From: Hirundichthys speculiger
Taxonomy: Eukaryota; Chordata; Actinopteri; Beloniformes; Exocoetidae
NCBI GenBank assembly: GCA_018398805.1
Contig: JAGFBZ010002129.1
Span: 1,240,001 to 1,304,000 of the forward strand
Length of the DNA stretch: 64,000 nucleotides
Direction of reading: 5' to 3'
The number at the start of each line of letters is the position of its first letter. Position 1 is the stretch's first letter. Shown here piece after piece: positions 21,700-32,375 of the stretch. The notes beneath the pieces were generated by a model that worked only from the letters and a program-made list of their open reading frames with translations, was not told the origin of the DNA and ran no database searches. The position numbers and the translations under genes were made by a program.

Positions 21700-22327
21700 T
21701 ATGGAGCCCCGTTTGGGTCATAATTCAATTAATAAATGAGTCTATTATTATGAAAAAAATGTAATTACTATGAAATATATTTTTATTATTATTTAATCTT
21801 AGTTTAATGCATAATAGTTGTAAGCCTGTAAAAGTTGACATCGACTAAGAAACGTAGCGCAAAATGTAGGGAAAACTTGATTTTGACGGCATGGCGACAG
21901 GAGAAAGATCCTTTTCTGACTTACTCCGAGAGGTAGCCAACAGGCTCGATGCGAGTCCCCCACCAACTGCATGGAGAAGGATCAGCCAATGAGCTTGCAG
22001 GTCAACCACTGGTCCCGCCCAGTGGCAAAATGTCATTATTATGTAAAAACTCATTCTTAAGAAAAACGAAGCCATTATGTAAAAACTCATTCTTAGACAA
22101 AACTATTATGCATTAAAATAAGATTAAAATAATAATAAAAATATATTTCATAATAATTACATTTTTTTTCATAATAATAGGAAATATTTCATAATAATAC
22201 ACATATATTTTATAATAATGGGAAATATTTCATAATAATGGATACGTATTTCATAATAATAAACACCTGTATTTCATAATAATAGACTCATTTATTCATT
22301 GAATCATGACCCAAACGGGGCTCCATA
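21700..22327. mobile_element. 628 bp TIR element with GAAGAA flanks and an amplified right arm
   Basis: The left end TATGGAGCCCCGTTTGGGTC pairs exactly with the right end (complement at 22308-22327). Inverted similarity continues through ATTCAAT..ATAAATGAGTCTAT. GAAGAA flanks both sides (21694-21699 and 22328-22333), a candidate 6 bp TSD. In the right arm, TTTCATAATAAT recurs six times with one variant between about 22145 and 22290. The left arm has about one to two units. There is no ORF of note. Confidence 0.75.
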
Positions 22328-22339
22328 GAAGAAGCTGCG

Positions 22340-22770
22340 TCATGGAAGCAGTCTGGCTCAGTGATGGGTAGAATCCGTCCAAACGCAGGGGCTGCATCCT
22401 CACCAGCTGGTTGGAGCATCTCCCGCCTTGGACGGGTTTGCTCATCCCATCCATTTAGCCATTTTGGTGATCAGGCAGGGCTGGGTGGAGTCAGCTCCTG
22501 CCAATACAGCGCCATTGCAGAGACGTGAAGAAGTCGACTCTTTAACAAATCTATGCGTGACATCACCGAGACTTCACTGCATACAGTCCACAGTCAGTCG
22601 AAACAGAGGCAGGTACAATTTGAACCGTCGTGACGGTTTGACGTCATTCATCTGCGTGGGGCCAGAAATCACTGCCTTGTTTGCTCTAAAACACAAAAGC
22701 GTCTTTTACATAGCGGAGCTGCTCCAGAGTAGTCGGTATCAGGTCGTTTGGCTGGGGCACGTTGATGTAT
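22340..22770 (+). repeat. Family A fragment
   Basis: CATCCATTTAGCCATTTTGG then GGGTGGAGTCAGCTCCTGCC (22448-22502) matches 34530-34590 and 57390-57450. The 114-codon ORF at 22428-22772 lies within the repeat and is not counted as a gene. Confidence 0.55.
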
Positions 22771-23855
22771 AAGGACTGTCATCATTCACACAGTGTGTGG
22801 GCTTTGGTGCAAGGCCACAGCCCAGGCAGCTATTTGAAAAAATCAATAGGAGCCGAGCAGTTTATACATATCTCTGAAAAGGATCAGATTTGCTGCAAAG
22901 GGTTTCACCACAAAAGGTACGAACATTTAATTTCACCTTGCAAATTGGGAAATAGCTTACGCCGTAAACTACCAGAACACACTGTTATCTCTCTTTCATA
23001 AAAGCAAAAGCTCGCGATCGTAAATTTGATCCGTAATGGAAACGGAAGGAACTTTGCATCCGACAACTTGGTGAGCGGTGTAGCGCGCTGAAATTGAAAC
23101 CGCAGTGTTTTCTGGAATGATGTACTGTGTTGGATTCGTACAGCTGATGCATTTTTTATGTTCCAAAACCAGAGGGGCTTTCTCACCTTCAATTTTAAAA
23201 GTGTTTACTCAGCAGCAGTCCTGAGAGCTGATAAAATAAGTTAGGGCAGCTGAATTAAAAATGATTCTTCAGTGGAGGATCTGTCCCCAAGAGTCCCCCG
23301 CGGCGCCTCGTTGCTCCTCGTAATGCGATTGGGAAGGAGAGAAAAAAAAGGATCCTGCCTCACCAATAAGTGCTGCCTTGCAGCGGTTGCTATTCTTTTG
23401 TCCTTTACTCTATCTCTTCTCCTCATGTGGTTTTCCTTCTTCTCACTCTTTTTTGTCTTAAGTAGAATGAATGTGCATGTCACAAGTGGATAAACGTGGC
23501 ATCATTTAACGCAGGGAGAACACATCGCAACTGTGAAATAATTTCATAAATATGTATGAAGGCAGCAGTTTCAAGCATTCAAGCAATCCGTTTAAGTAAT
23601 AACTTGAATGGATCGTGTAGGATGTAATGGTTCGACAGCCTGTCCAGGGTTTTCCTGACTCTGACATAGATGGCAATTCCCTGAAATGAAAGAAGCGGTG
23701 CAGGAAAAAAACAGCCTGCAAACTGCTTCAGCTGTCAACACGTTGACTACGGTACTAATGTCCAGCATCTGGATCTGTATGTGAATACGCAGAGCAATAC
23801 CTCGGACAGAAAACCTTTTCTGTTCACGGGCACCGTGCTCAGGCTTAAAACTTTC
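22771..23855. other. No recognised feature
   Basis: No shared repeat or credible coding region. Short ORFs (up to 95 codons) on both strands lack recognisable content. Confidence 0.4.
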
Positions 23856-23859
23856 TCTA

Positions 23860-23972
23860 TAAAGCTCAAGTCTCCACCAAGGAGCTACATCCCACTAAAT
23901 TGGAGTTCCTTTACTGACCACAAGAGGCTAACTCCAAAAGCAAGTACATCTCTATTGACCCTCCCATGTTGT
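23860..23972 (+). repeat. Family A copy, left piece (split by hAT MITE)
   Basis: Carries the arm GGAGTTCCTTTACTGACCAC, AACTCCAAAAGCAAGTACAT and CTATTGACCCTCCCATGTT. The next expected bases, AAAATGTCCAGTTNTGCTGC (as in 7100-7120 and 56165-56185), resume only after 24791. Confidence 0.65.
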
Positions 23973-24791
23973 CAGTGTTGTAACTGAACGCGTTCATTGA
24001 ACGAAAGTTCACGAACTAGTTCGTATTTTGTGTGAACGTGAACTGAACGCGCTCTCTTTCCCCTTGACTAGCGTCGGGTGTGAACGAGTTCATTTGGCTA
24101 ACTGTGAACGACGCTCTTTCAAAGTTCATGCACCGTGCCAGTTTCCAGCAAACCCCATTTAAAATACACCACAAACGAGCTAAGCTAACAATTGTGTCAT
24201 CAAACGTTTAAAACGATCATGAAGGAAGATGAAAGCTGCAGTCGCCCAGAGCCGGAGGAGTGACCCGACTACAAATATTAGACTGTAATCTTTGGAGTCA
24301 GGCATTGAAATTTTGAAATGGGTGAGAAAAAAAAAAAAAAACATTTGCACCTTAAGGACCTGTTTTTGACTAAATAATAAAGACCATTTGGCAGCAATTT
24401 TTTACTCATATTTTTAATATACTGTAGAGAGAAGCTGAAAGGGAAATTCCAGTTTTACATGGGCTGTCCCTTCAATGCTAATGTGAACTCTGGTTGGTTC
24501 AGGATTCCGAATTGGACACATAGTTTTCGACAGATAAAATGGGTAAAATATTTGCTGTTTGTGGTGGTTAAGTATATGGGCAGTGGCAATCATTTCGACA
24601 AATAATTGCTCGCAGCAACATTAAAAAAGAATTAAAAAATAACTAAAAATGAACTATTTAGTTAATTTTTTTAAATGGTGAACTCTTGTTCCAAATTTTG
24701 AATATGAACTATGAACTGAACTAGTTCATTTTAATATCTGTAAACTATGAACTTAACTAGTTCTTGTAGAAAGTGAACTTGCCCAACACTG
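23973..24791. mobile_element. 819 bp hAT-like MITE
   Basis: The ends are CAGTGTTG and CAACACTG. Sub-terminal arms consist of repeated GTTCA/TGAAC motifs: GAACGAAAGTTCACGAACTA on the left, AACTAGTTCATTTT and CTTAACTAGTTCTTG on the right. CAG at the tip and the short TIR fit hAT. The flanks CATGTTGT and CCAGTTGT agree at six of eight positions, a weak 8 bp TSD. There is no transposase. It interrupts a family A copy, so it is the younger of the two. Confidence 0.7.
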
Positions 24792-24945
24792 CCAGTTGTG
24801 CTGCAAAAAACAAAAAAAAAATTACAACCAGGTTAAAATACATAAAGCAACACATTTATGTATGATTAGGGGTGTGGTCTTTTGAGCGACAGTGAATAGC
24901 TGATAACGACTAATAAGCGACTTAACACACTGAGGTGTTTAGGAA
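24792..24945 (+). repeat. Family A copy, right piece
   Basis: Resumes with CCAGTTGTGCTGCAAAAAAC and later TATGATTAGGGGTGTGGTCT, then TTTGAGCGACAGTGAATAG, matching 56335-56370 (TTATTAGGGGCATGGTCTTT and TGAGTGACAGTCTATGG). Confidence 0.6.
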
Positions 24946-25092
24946 AGTGTTCAACCGGGAGAAGACCACGAGGTAGACCCAGGACACACTGGAGAGACTA
25001 CACCTCTCGACTGGCCTGGAAATGCCCTGGTGTCCTCCAGGAGAGCTGGAGGAGGTAGCTGAAGCTAATGGGTGGATGGATGGAAAAGCAGC
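24946..25092 (+). mobile_element. Non-LTR retrotransposon 3' end (Rex/RTE-like C-terminus) with GGAT tail
   Basis: The plus strand translates to TGRRPRGRPRTHWRDYTSRL followed by AWKCPGV, a C-terminal signature common in fish LINEs. After further eroded frame it ends in GGGTGGATGGATGG, the tetranucleotide tail typical of these elements. It is 5'-truncated to about 145 bp. Confidence 0.7.
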
Positions 25093-25290
25093 AAGAACGT
25101 AACCTCAGTCTGGACTGGACCCCAGGATTTGCCTTGGGAAACCCAACCAGCAGTATTTCCCCTCAACAAAGAAGCTCCTGGGATCATTCAGGTCTGCAAA
25201 CCCCTTCACCACGGTAACCCATGGATGACGTCACTGGGGGTTTGTCCAGTTCTTTTCATACAGTCTATAGGCTGCACCTAATTAAAACAT
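25093..25290 (+). repeat. Family A fragment
   Basis: ATGACGTCACTGGGGGTTTG then TCCAGTTCTTTTCATACAGT and CTATAGG (25225-25270) is the family's right terminal marker, also near 8330, 48735 and 57512. Confidence 0.6.
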
Positions 25291-26485
25291 TTTTACTCAA
25301 CAGTATTAAAAATAGCTTTCTCAATGAAGATGATTAATGCGACACCCCCTTACTTAGTTATTCAGATTAATTAATAGTATTTCTGTGACCAAAACATCTA
25401 AAATCATATTAGTAAAAGAATTATGGTGCTCGCTGGAGATTGGTGTTTGTCCTTGAAACTTGAACTTATTTGCTGCAGTTCTTTTTTTTTTCTTCCTTTT
25501 AATGAAGGATTCCAACATTTAAAACTAAATTATTAAAACCAAGCCATTTTAATTTCCAAGGAATGTACCGCCTGAAATTAACTTCATAGTTTGAGATGAA
25601 AAGCAACATTATCATCCGGCAGAGTCGTTCCATATCATGAATAACATTTATCAACCCGAGCAGCTTGAACGTCGCTGGCTGTGATGTGTAATTGCGGTTG
25701 GATCCAAGAGAGATGTCAGACTTGTTTTCAGAGTCGGTGGTTCACGGCAGCGACTGACAGCTGCGTTTACACATCACTGCACTAAATGGCAGCAGCCACA
25801 GAGGTGTCTGAAGGTATGATGATCCCAAAAACTGGAGGTCAGTGACCCCCCGTGAGTGTTTGTGTATGTTTATACTATTGCATAAAGTTACTTTAGTTAG
25901 CCTCGGGACCACTCTGTAGAAAACAAATGTGACGTGGGAATGATGAAGTGTGTTCAGTGCAATGCTTATTCCACTCTAGTCAACACGCAGCTTGGTAGAT
26001 ACTTCAGCTTGGTAAAGTCATCCAAACTTCTCTGCGAACTGACACTTTGTATAAAGAAGAAAAAAAAAAAAAGTAAAGTAAAAAGTGGCTGTCAATTTTG
26101 GCACCTAATAAAAACTACATTTGCACGACGGGGACTGATGTCCTCCTGCTGGAACTTATACCCAAGATGGCTGCCCCGGGTCAATGTTGAGCCTTTGGAG
26201 CATTTCACAGCGAACAAGATGAATCACATGTTAGGCTGGGCGTGTGCTGGCCCCAGGAAGCCGGCGCTACTTCTGTGAATTATTTACAATGATGTATAGA
26301 CCCCGCTGCTGGGAAGCTGTTCTGTTTTTGGCTTCAACCTCATATCTGTTTTCCAAGACATATCAGTCACTGGCAGAAATTGTGAAAAATAAATGGTGTT
26401 CTCTAAGTTGGGTTTTTTGGCTTTTTTGTGTGTGTGCAGAACAACAATTAAAGCAAAGGAGGTCAAGCAGGATTTGAGCTTTATG
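25291..26485. other. Repeat-poor stretch; 25430-25800 candidate conserved non-coding block
   Basis: Between 25500 and 25760 the sequence is A/T-rich but non-repetitive (AAACTAAATTATTAAAACC, TGAATAACATTTATCAACCC, GTGTAATTGCGGTTGGATCC), resembling vertebrate conserved enhancers. From 25930 onward nothing is recognised. The 114-codon ORF at 25934-26278 includes a poly-lysine run from an A tract and is discounted. Confidence 0.3.
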
Positions 26486-26489
26486 AAAA

Positions 26490-27123
26490 GTCTACATTAA
26501 ACCAGAAAGGGAACACATTACTCCAGTTTTAAAGTCTCTACACTGACTACCGGTTTCCTTCAGGACTGGTTTTAATAACTTTTATAAAACTTAAAGATTT
26601 ATATCACTTTTAATGGTTTCTGTCGCCCCTATTTGTCAGAGTTGCTTTTTATGAACCTCCTCGGACTCTCAGGTCTTACTGGTGGCAGATTTTTATTATT
26701 ACATTTGTGAAATAAGTGGACATTTTTTAAAAGGCAACTCTTTTTCTATTTTAGTTTTTTTAGTTTTTGAATAAGCTTTTACATTTTTTTAGATTTATAA
26801 TTTAACCAAGTTGTCATTTTTTTATTATATATATTTAAATATTTATATTATTTTCATTCTGATTACATTTTCTATATTTTTTTACATGTCTTTATTTATC
26901 TATGTTTTAACCATCCATTTATTATTTATACCTATTTAATCCTATCCAGGATCAGGGGTCTATGTTTTATTGGTTCAATATTTTAATGTAATTATTTATT
27001 AACACTCTTATCTTATCTCTGTTTATTTAAAGGATTACTCGTGTGTTTTATGTATTTTAATTATTTGTGTTTGTTAATTAATTGTGTTTATTTGGGTGTG
27101 TTTTGGTGGTAGAAACTGATTAG

Positions 27124-27216
<93 letters not shown>

Positions 27217-27312
27217 GTGATGCTTCTGTTTTAGTTCTGTGAAGGACTTTGTTTGGCAGAAGTTGCATGAAAAGTACTATACAAAATTTACAATTTGATT
27301 GATTGATTGGGG
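26490..27312 (+). mobile_element. LINE 3' end (CR1/L2-like) with tail, carrying a large TA repeat
   Basis: ACATTACTCCAGTTTTAAAG translates to ITPVLKSLH, then a stop where tryptophan is expected, then LPVSFRTGF. This is the C-terminal motif ITPVLKSLHWLPV of fish LINEs. An eroded 3' UTR follows. The end GAAAAGTACTATACAAAATT then TTTGATTGATTGATTGG matches the usual element terminus with GATT tail units. The TA microsatellite (27125-27212) lies inside the 3' UTR. Confidence 0.7.
27125..27212. repeat. TA microsatellite, about 44 units
   Basis: Uninterrupted alternating AT dinucleotides. The overlapping minus-strand ORF (poly Ile-Tyr) is an artefact. Confidence 0.97.
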
Positions 27313-28135
27313 GTATATTATTTTTAAAAAAAGTGACAACCAAATCAAAAACTCCAGCATAATGCAACCATGTCATGTAATTTTAGTTTGAAAATATAGT
27401 ATTTAGTGTGCAAGTCAGACTTGCAGGCGTCTGTGACATCAGAGCATCCTTCCCTTCCCTCCACTTCACATCATGCAGCATCTTCTTCTGCAGCAAGTAG
27501 TGCAACTCTGTAAAATCAGCTTCAGAAGATGCACACCCCACAAATGAGACGGGAGGAGTCATGTCAAGCAGCTGAATCCAGCTCACTTAAAATTCAAATT
27601 GGCTGCGATGATCGGAGCACTGAAGGATCCTCCAAAAGGTGTGACAAAAGAACAGACATCTCCTTAAGACCTCAGTAAATTGATCCAACTTTTGAAAAAG
27701 GCAGAATATGTCTCTTTTTACTCCTGAACTCAGACAGGGAAGCTCAGTAGTTCAGGTTGTCAAAGTTCTGCATCTTGACTTTAACAAGGCCAAAATGAAA
27801 GATACCACTCTCGAAGAAGAAGCAGTAGTTCCTCACAGGTCTCCTTGCTCTTAAATGTCTAAATATTTCAACTGAAGGCTGATACTTTTGTGTCAAAGCT
27901 GTAGATGAGAACAATAAGCCATAAACTAAGCTGAGTACCGACGTGCACCTCTCTCCAAATGTAACTACAAGTTGTGTTGACCCAGACCACAAGACATGTG
28001 GTCATGTGACATGTGGTCATATTTACCGCCGCTACTTCTTCTGCGTCATCTTCAGGTCAAGTAGAACGATAGTTTGCTGCAATGTCTGTAAAAATGACTG
28101 ATGCTCAACATTTATCACCTCCAACTCACATCAAA
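27313..28135. other. No recognised feature
   Basis: Unassigned sequence. ORFs of 67-82 codons show nothing recognisable. A short direct repeat ACATGTGGTCATGTG lies near 27993-28018. Confidence 0.4.
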
Positions 28136-28140
28136 TATAC

Positions 28141-28916
28141 ACCGTATTTTTCCGGACTATAAGCCGCTACTTTTGTCCCACGCTTTAAACCATGAGGCTT
28201 ATACAGAGATGCTTTTCTATGAATTTTTCTTCAGCCCTCAGGGGGCGCTCTAGCAGGAAGTGTAAAAACCAAAAAACAAACCAAGTAGTTAAAGGCTATT
28301 CTATTTTTGTTAAGTAGCCTATGTTGGCTATGCTACTCTACATTCATGTTTTGTGAGCATCAATACCTGTTATTATTGGACAAACCTGATTAATCCAGGT
28401 GTGTCTGAACATTGTGGCTACTCAGACACACCTGGATTTATCAGTTTGTCCAGTCAGTTTCTTGGTTCCTCAGTGGATTTCCAGGCTTCTGAGTGGACCC
28501 GCCGTGGAGGTAAGGTTTTAATCGCAGATGCAGACCGGACGCAGCAGGTCAGCGATCCGGCTCCAAAGAGGATCCGGCACTGAGTGCAAGTGGACCCCGA
28601 CGGGTCTGTTTCGCGGGTCCATTCCGGATGTCTTTGCTGTGTGGGGGGGTTTCAGTACACAGGAGGAGTGTACAGGAGGAAAATGAATAAAACCATCAAT
28701 TACTTTTCTGTTTTGTTTGATCAGCACTTCAGTTCAGGTATGTGAATAAACACTTATGGTACAAAATCTTAATATGTAAAAGTCTTATTTCTCAGCCTGG
28801 ATACTGACGGCTTATAGTCCGGTGCGACTTATATGTGACAAAACATATATTTTGTTTAAATTTTAGTGGGTGCGGCTTATATTTAGGTGCGCTTTATAGT
28901 CTGGAAAATATGGTAC
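28141..28916. mobile_element. TIR element with GGACTATAAG-type ends
   Basis: The left end ACCGTATTTTTCCGGACTAT and the reverse complement of the right end, ACCATATTTTCCAGACTATA, form an imperfect TIR that extends into AAGCCGC / AAGCGCACC. A second inner copy of the right motif (CTTATAGTCCGGTGCGACTT, 28811-28830) indicates stacked arms. No TSD resolved. It holds the 28370-28456 palindrome, an insertion also found in an unrelated element at 36.4 kb. Confidence 0.65.
28370..28456. repeat. Dispersed palindrome, copy 1
   Basis: The left arm GGACAAACCTGATTAATCCA then GGTGTGTCTGA pairs with TCAGACACACCTGGATTTAT then CAGTTTGTCC. The loop is about 14 nt. The same palindrome core (CTGATTAATCCAGGTGTGTC) recurs at 36446-36520. 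Confidence 0.85.
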
Positions 28917-29027
28917 TTTTATTTGCTCTAGTGCTATGAATAAGAGAAGTAAACAAAAGGAAACTCGGCACTACGAGCTACAGCGATGTAGAAAACAAAG
29001 GCTACGCTGCCATTTACCGGTTGGTGG

Positions 29028-29203
29028 TGTCACAGTTTGGAGTTGATTTTGTGGGTTTGGTTTTGGTTTTTTGTGTTTTCAGGGTTTTGGTTTCGTCTGC
29101 TTGTATTTTTTTTCATTGATAACTTTACTTCCGGCTTTACTTTGAAAGTCTGTCTTCCCTTGTTGAGTCCTGTTACTTGCCTTGTTCATCTCCCTGATTG
29201 TTA
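29028..29203 (+). repeat. Family C LTR-like repeat, copy 2, left part
   Basis: Starts TGTCACAGTTTGGAG and continues with TTTACTTTGAAAGTCTGTCT and GCCTTGTTCATCTCCCTGAT. The matching right part resumes at 30717. In the uninterrupted copy at 38.5 kb the junction reads CCTGATTGTCTGCACCTG, so the intervening 1.5 kb is an insertion. Confidence 0.65.
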
Positions 29204-30716
29204 CCTCCGCCAAGGAGGTAATGTTTTTCCCAGTGTTTATCTGTCTGTCTGTGTACAAGATAACTCAAAAAGTTATGGATGGATTTTGATGTCACCTGAC
29301 CTGACCAATGTCACATGACCAAACCAGATATGATGTAATAATAATGATATTATGAAAACTGCATGTCAATTGAAAATGCAGGTTTGCATGCTGAGAGATG
29401 AAAATTTACCTGAACTTTGCTGAAAAGTTTCAAAATTTGAAGAACGCTAGTTTAAAATCAATTTAAAAAACTGAAAAATCTTTAAAGTAGCAGAATGGAC
29501 CAGGTCTACACAGAATATATTGTTAGGATTTCATAATTAGCTCAGGAGATTCTCTTCAAACAGCTTGAAACATGCAAACCACAGCCAAATTAGCAGAATG
29601 CTAAATGCAGCTGAGTTTTCTTTATTTTAAAAGCTGCCTGATTTGCAGAATTTTAAATACATTAGCTAAATTCTAATGATAGAAGCAGCATAACAACCTC
29701 TAATTTAGCAAAAAAAAAAAAACATTATATTTTTATTACCTCCACCAAGGAGGTTATGTTTTCGTCGGCAATTGTCTGTCTGTCTGTTTGTCTGTCTGTG
29801 TACAAGATAACTCAAAAGGTTATGGATGGATTTTGATGTCACCTGACCTGACCAATGTCACATGACCAAACCAGATATGATGTAATAATAATGATATTAT
29901 GAAAACTGCATGTCAATTGAAAATGCAGGTGTGCGTGCTGAGAGATGAAAATTTACCTGAACTTTGCTGAAAAGTTTCAAAATTTGAAGAACGCTAGTTT
30001 AAAATCAATTTAAAAAACTAAAAAATCTTTAAAGTAGCAGAATTGACCAGGTCTACACAGAATATATTGTTAGGATTTCATAATTAGCTCAGGAGATTCT
30101 CTTCAAACAGCTGAAACATGCAAACCACAGCCAAATTAGCAGAATGCTAAATGCAGCTGAGTTTTCTTTATTTTAAAAGCTGCCTGATTTGCAGAATTTT
30201 AAATACATTAGCTAAATTCTAATGATAGAAGCAGCATAACAACCTCTAATTTAGCAAAAAAAAAAAAACATTATATTTTTATTACCTCCACCAAGGAGGT
30301 TATGTTTTCGTCGGCAATTGTCTGTCTGTCTGTTTGTCTGTCTGTGTACAAGATAACTCAAAAAGGTTATGGATGGAATTTTGATGAGATTTTCAGGAGT
30401 TGTCAGAAATGGGAAAAGGAAGAACTGATTTAATTTTGGATGCAATCTGGAAGAAATCCTGGATTCTGGATCACTTTCAAATTTTCGATAACATTGCAGT
30501 CAATGGGGCCCGAAAATTTGTTTTCTCAATATCTCCGTTAATTATTGCCCAAAACTCATGAAATTTGACTCAGAGATTGACAATGGGAACCTCTATCAAA
30601 TTTCAAAAGCTTGATCCGGTACTGATCCAGAACGCGGATTTTATCGCTAATCTGTAAATCACTATATGAGAGAACTGTTGTGCTTGGCGGAGGTCTGCGC
30701 TCTCCGAGTGCTCTAG
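29204..30716 (+). mobile_element. Nested element with tandemly repeated 5' end (ACCTCCGCCAAGG family)
   Basis: The element starts ACCTCCGCCAAGGAGGT (a 6 bp stem hairpin) and ends CTTGGCGGAGGTCTGCGCTC then CTCTAG. CCTCCGCCAAG near the left end is the inverse of CTTGGCGGAGG near the right. The last 433 bp (30284-30716) correspond to a whole element like that at 56462-56883. Before it stand two near-identical units (29204-29737 and 29738-30283). Each begins with the element's first ~80 bp and continues with about 450 bp absent from other copies (ATGACCAAACCAGATATGAT and so on). TT on both sides is the possible target duplication inside family C. Confidence 0.75.
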
Positions 30717-30966
30717 TTTGCACCTGCGTCTTGTTTGTTCCTTGCTTTATTTAAGTCTAGTCTTTCTCCCTCTCCCTTGCTGGTTGGTTCTACTTTTGTC
30801 CTGTTGTTCATCCTGTTGTTACTTGTGTTCCTGGTGTTCCTGCCCTGGTGTCTCTTGGTCAAGTCTTTGTCCCTGTTTTGTTACATTAAAGGATGTTTTG
30901 TTTAATGTTTTTGTAGGACACTCCTGCTTCCCGCTCTCCTGCATTCTGGATCCAACCCTTGACAAC
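30717..30966 (+). repeat. Family C LTR-like repeat, copy 2, right part
   Basis: TTTGCACCTGCGTCTTGTTT, then CTTTATTTAAGTCTAGTC (TATA-like, about 30745-30762), TGTTACATTAAAGGATG and the end GCATTCTGGATCC..CTTGACA. Order and content follow 38568-38770. Confidence 0.6.
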
Positions 30967-32375
30967 CTTGGCATGGTGGTGAAACAGCAAGTATAAATGC
31001 CAAAGAGAGCGGTTCCACCAGCAGCACAGTATAGAAGCATCCCAGAAACCACCGTCTGCTAAAGATCATTTAAGTCCATTTTAGGGATCTTTGACAAATC
31101 AACATTAGTTAAGTTAAATCTAGCTGGCAGGAAGTTGGACACAAAAATGGAAGAGAGACAAGCCAGATGATTTTCAAAATGAAATCCCATGACATGGGTC
31201 AAACTCATGCTTCAGTGTTGTGTTAAACCATGAGGAAACTGTTCAGAGGGTCTCAGAAGTACACGTGCAGTGCGAGGAGAGGTTAATTTTAGATGTCAAA
31301 AAGCACATTTTATTTGGCACAACCCATCCTTTGGGAACCGACAAGATGTGTACAGAATTACGTCTTTAAATGAGAAAATTACTGTTTCTTATTGAGCTCA
31401 ACACCTTTTGGTGAAATTCATAACGTCACTAGTCCAACCAAAGAGGCAACACTCAGTAACACTTCTGAAACACTCCCAGAGGGACCTGAAGTCACCCCAG
31501 AAACCTGCGGAAACCTCTGCAAAGCTGAACCACAGGATTTCCAAATGGGACCCAGGAGGTTACAGAAATGGACAAGGGACGAACTTCTTTCCAAATGAGC
31601 AAGTAAGCTAATATACAGATCTTCTAAAAATAAAACCCAGAAACCTGAAAGAGTAAAAGGAATAAGCAAAATAATCCCAGACATTGACAAAGAGAGTTAT
31701 TGTTGCTGGACAATAAGCAGCTGTTACTGCTTGCTCATTTAAGTTAATTTACTGTAACCGGTCCGAATATAGGCACACTCCAAATTCAAGGCGAACTGGC
31801 TTGTCTACGGAGATGTGAGCATCAGGCAGTTCTCCGTCCCATCCAGTGGGTTTCCAGGGTTGGTGTGCTCGTGTCCGTCCAAACCAGTGATTGATCAGCG
31901 ATTGTTGGTTCAGACATGTGCGTAGCTATCCATGTGCGGTGGCTTTCATATTTCCCAGTACCAGCCTATCAGTAACCAAACAAAAAACAATTCCAAATTA
32001 AGACAACAGACAAACTTGCAGCAGTTTATCACTGCCTGGCTTTGGCAAGAATATAGCCTCCCCTGGTTCACCTGTTTATTTTTTTTCTTTTTTAAGAATT
32101 TTGCTCCTTTTTATAGCACCCATAAAATACGCAAGCTTTACTGTCCTGTATTGCTGCTCATCATTTGCTTGCACATTTTTGTTTCACTGTGTGCGGCAAG
32201 CTAATTATGAATTTTTCCTTCCCTCTTCATTAAAACATTCCTTCAGCTCGATTTAGTTAATGACAGAGGGAAAAGGGAAATTAGGTCACAGAAATTTGGA
32301 ACGCAAACCGTTTTTAGCTTTATCGGTTAATCCTTCCACATGTTTGAAGTCAGGATTTGAGGCCACTGGCATTCA
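30967..32375. other. Repeat-poor stretch; 32195-32335 conserved-looking
   Basis: No repeat match and no convincing coding. At 32195-32330, AAGCTAATTATGAATTTTTC and TTTAGTTAATGACAGAGG hold homeodomain-type cores in an otherwise unique block. A regulatory role is only inferred. Confidence 0.3.

Noticed and set aside
27074..27376. 100-codon minus-strand ORF with Ile-Tyr repeats
   Set aside because: Translation of the TA microsatellite.
28137..28920. TA target duplication around the GGACTATAAG element
   Set aside because: TA near the right end does not align with the left boundary when the TIRs are matched; TSD left unassigned.
29028..30966. 5 bp target duplication proving family C is an LTR
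   Set aside because: Flanks GGTGG and ACCTT do not match; the LTR identity rests only on TG/CA ends and shared structure.
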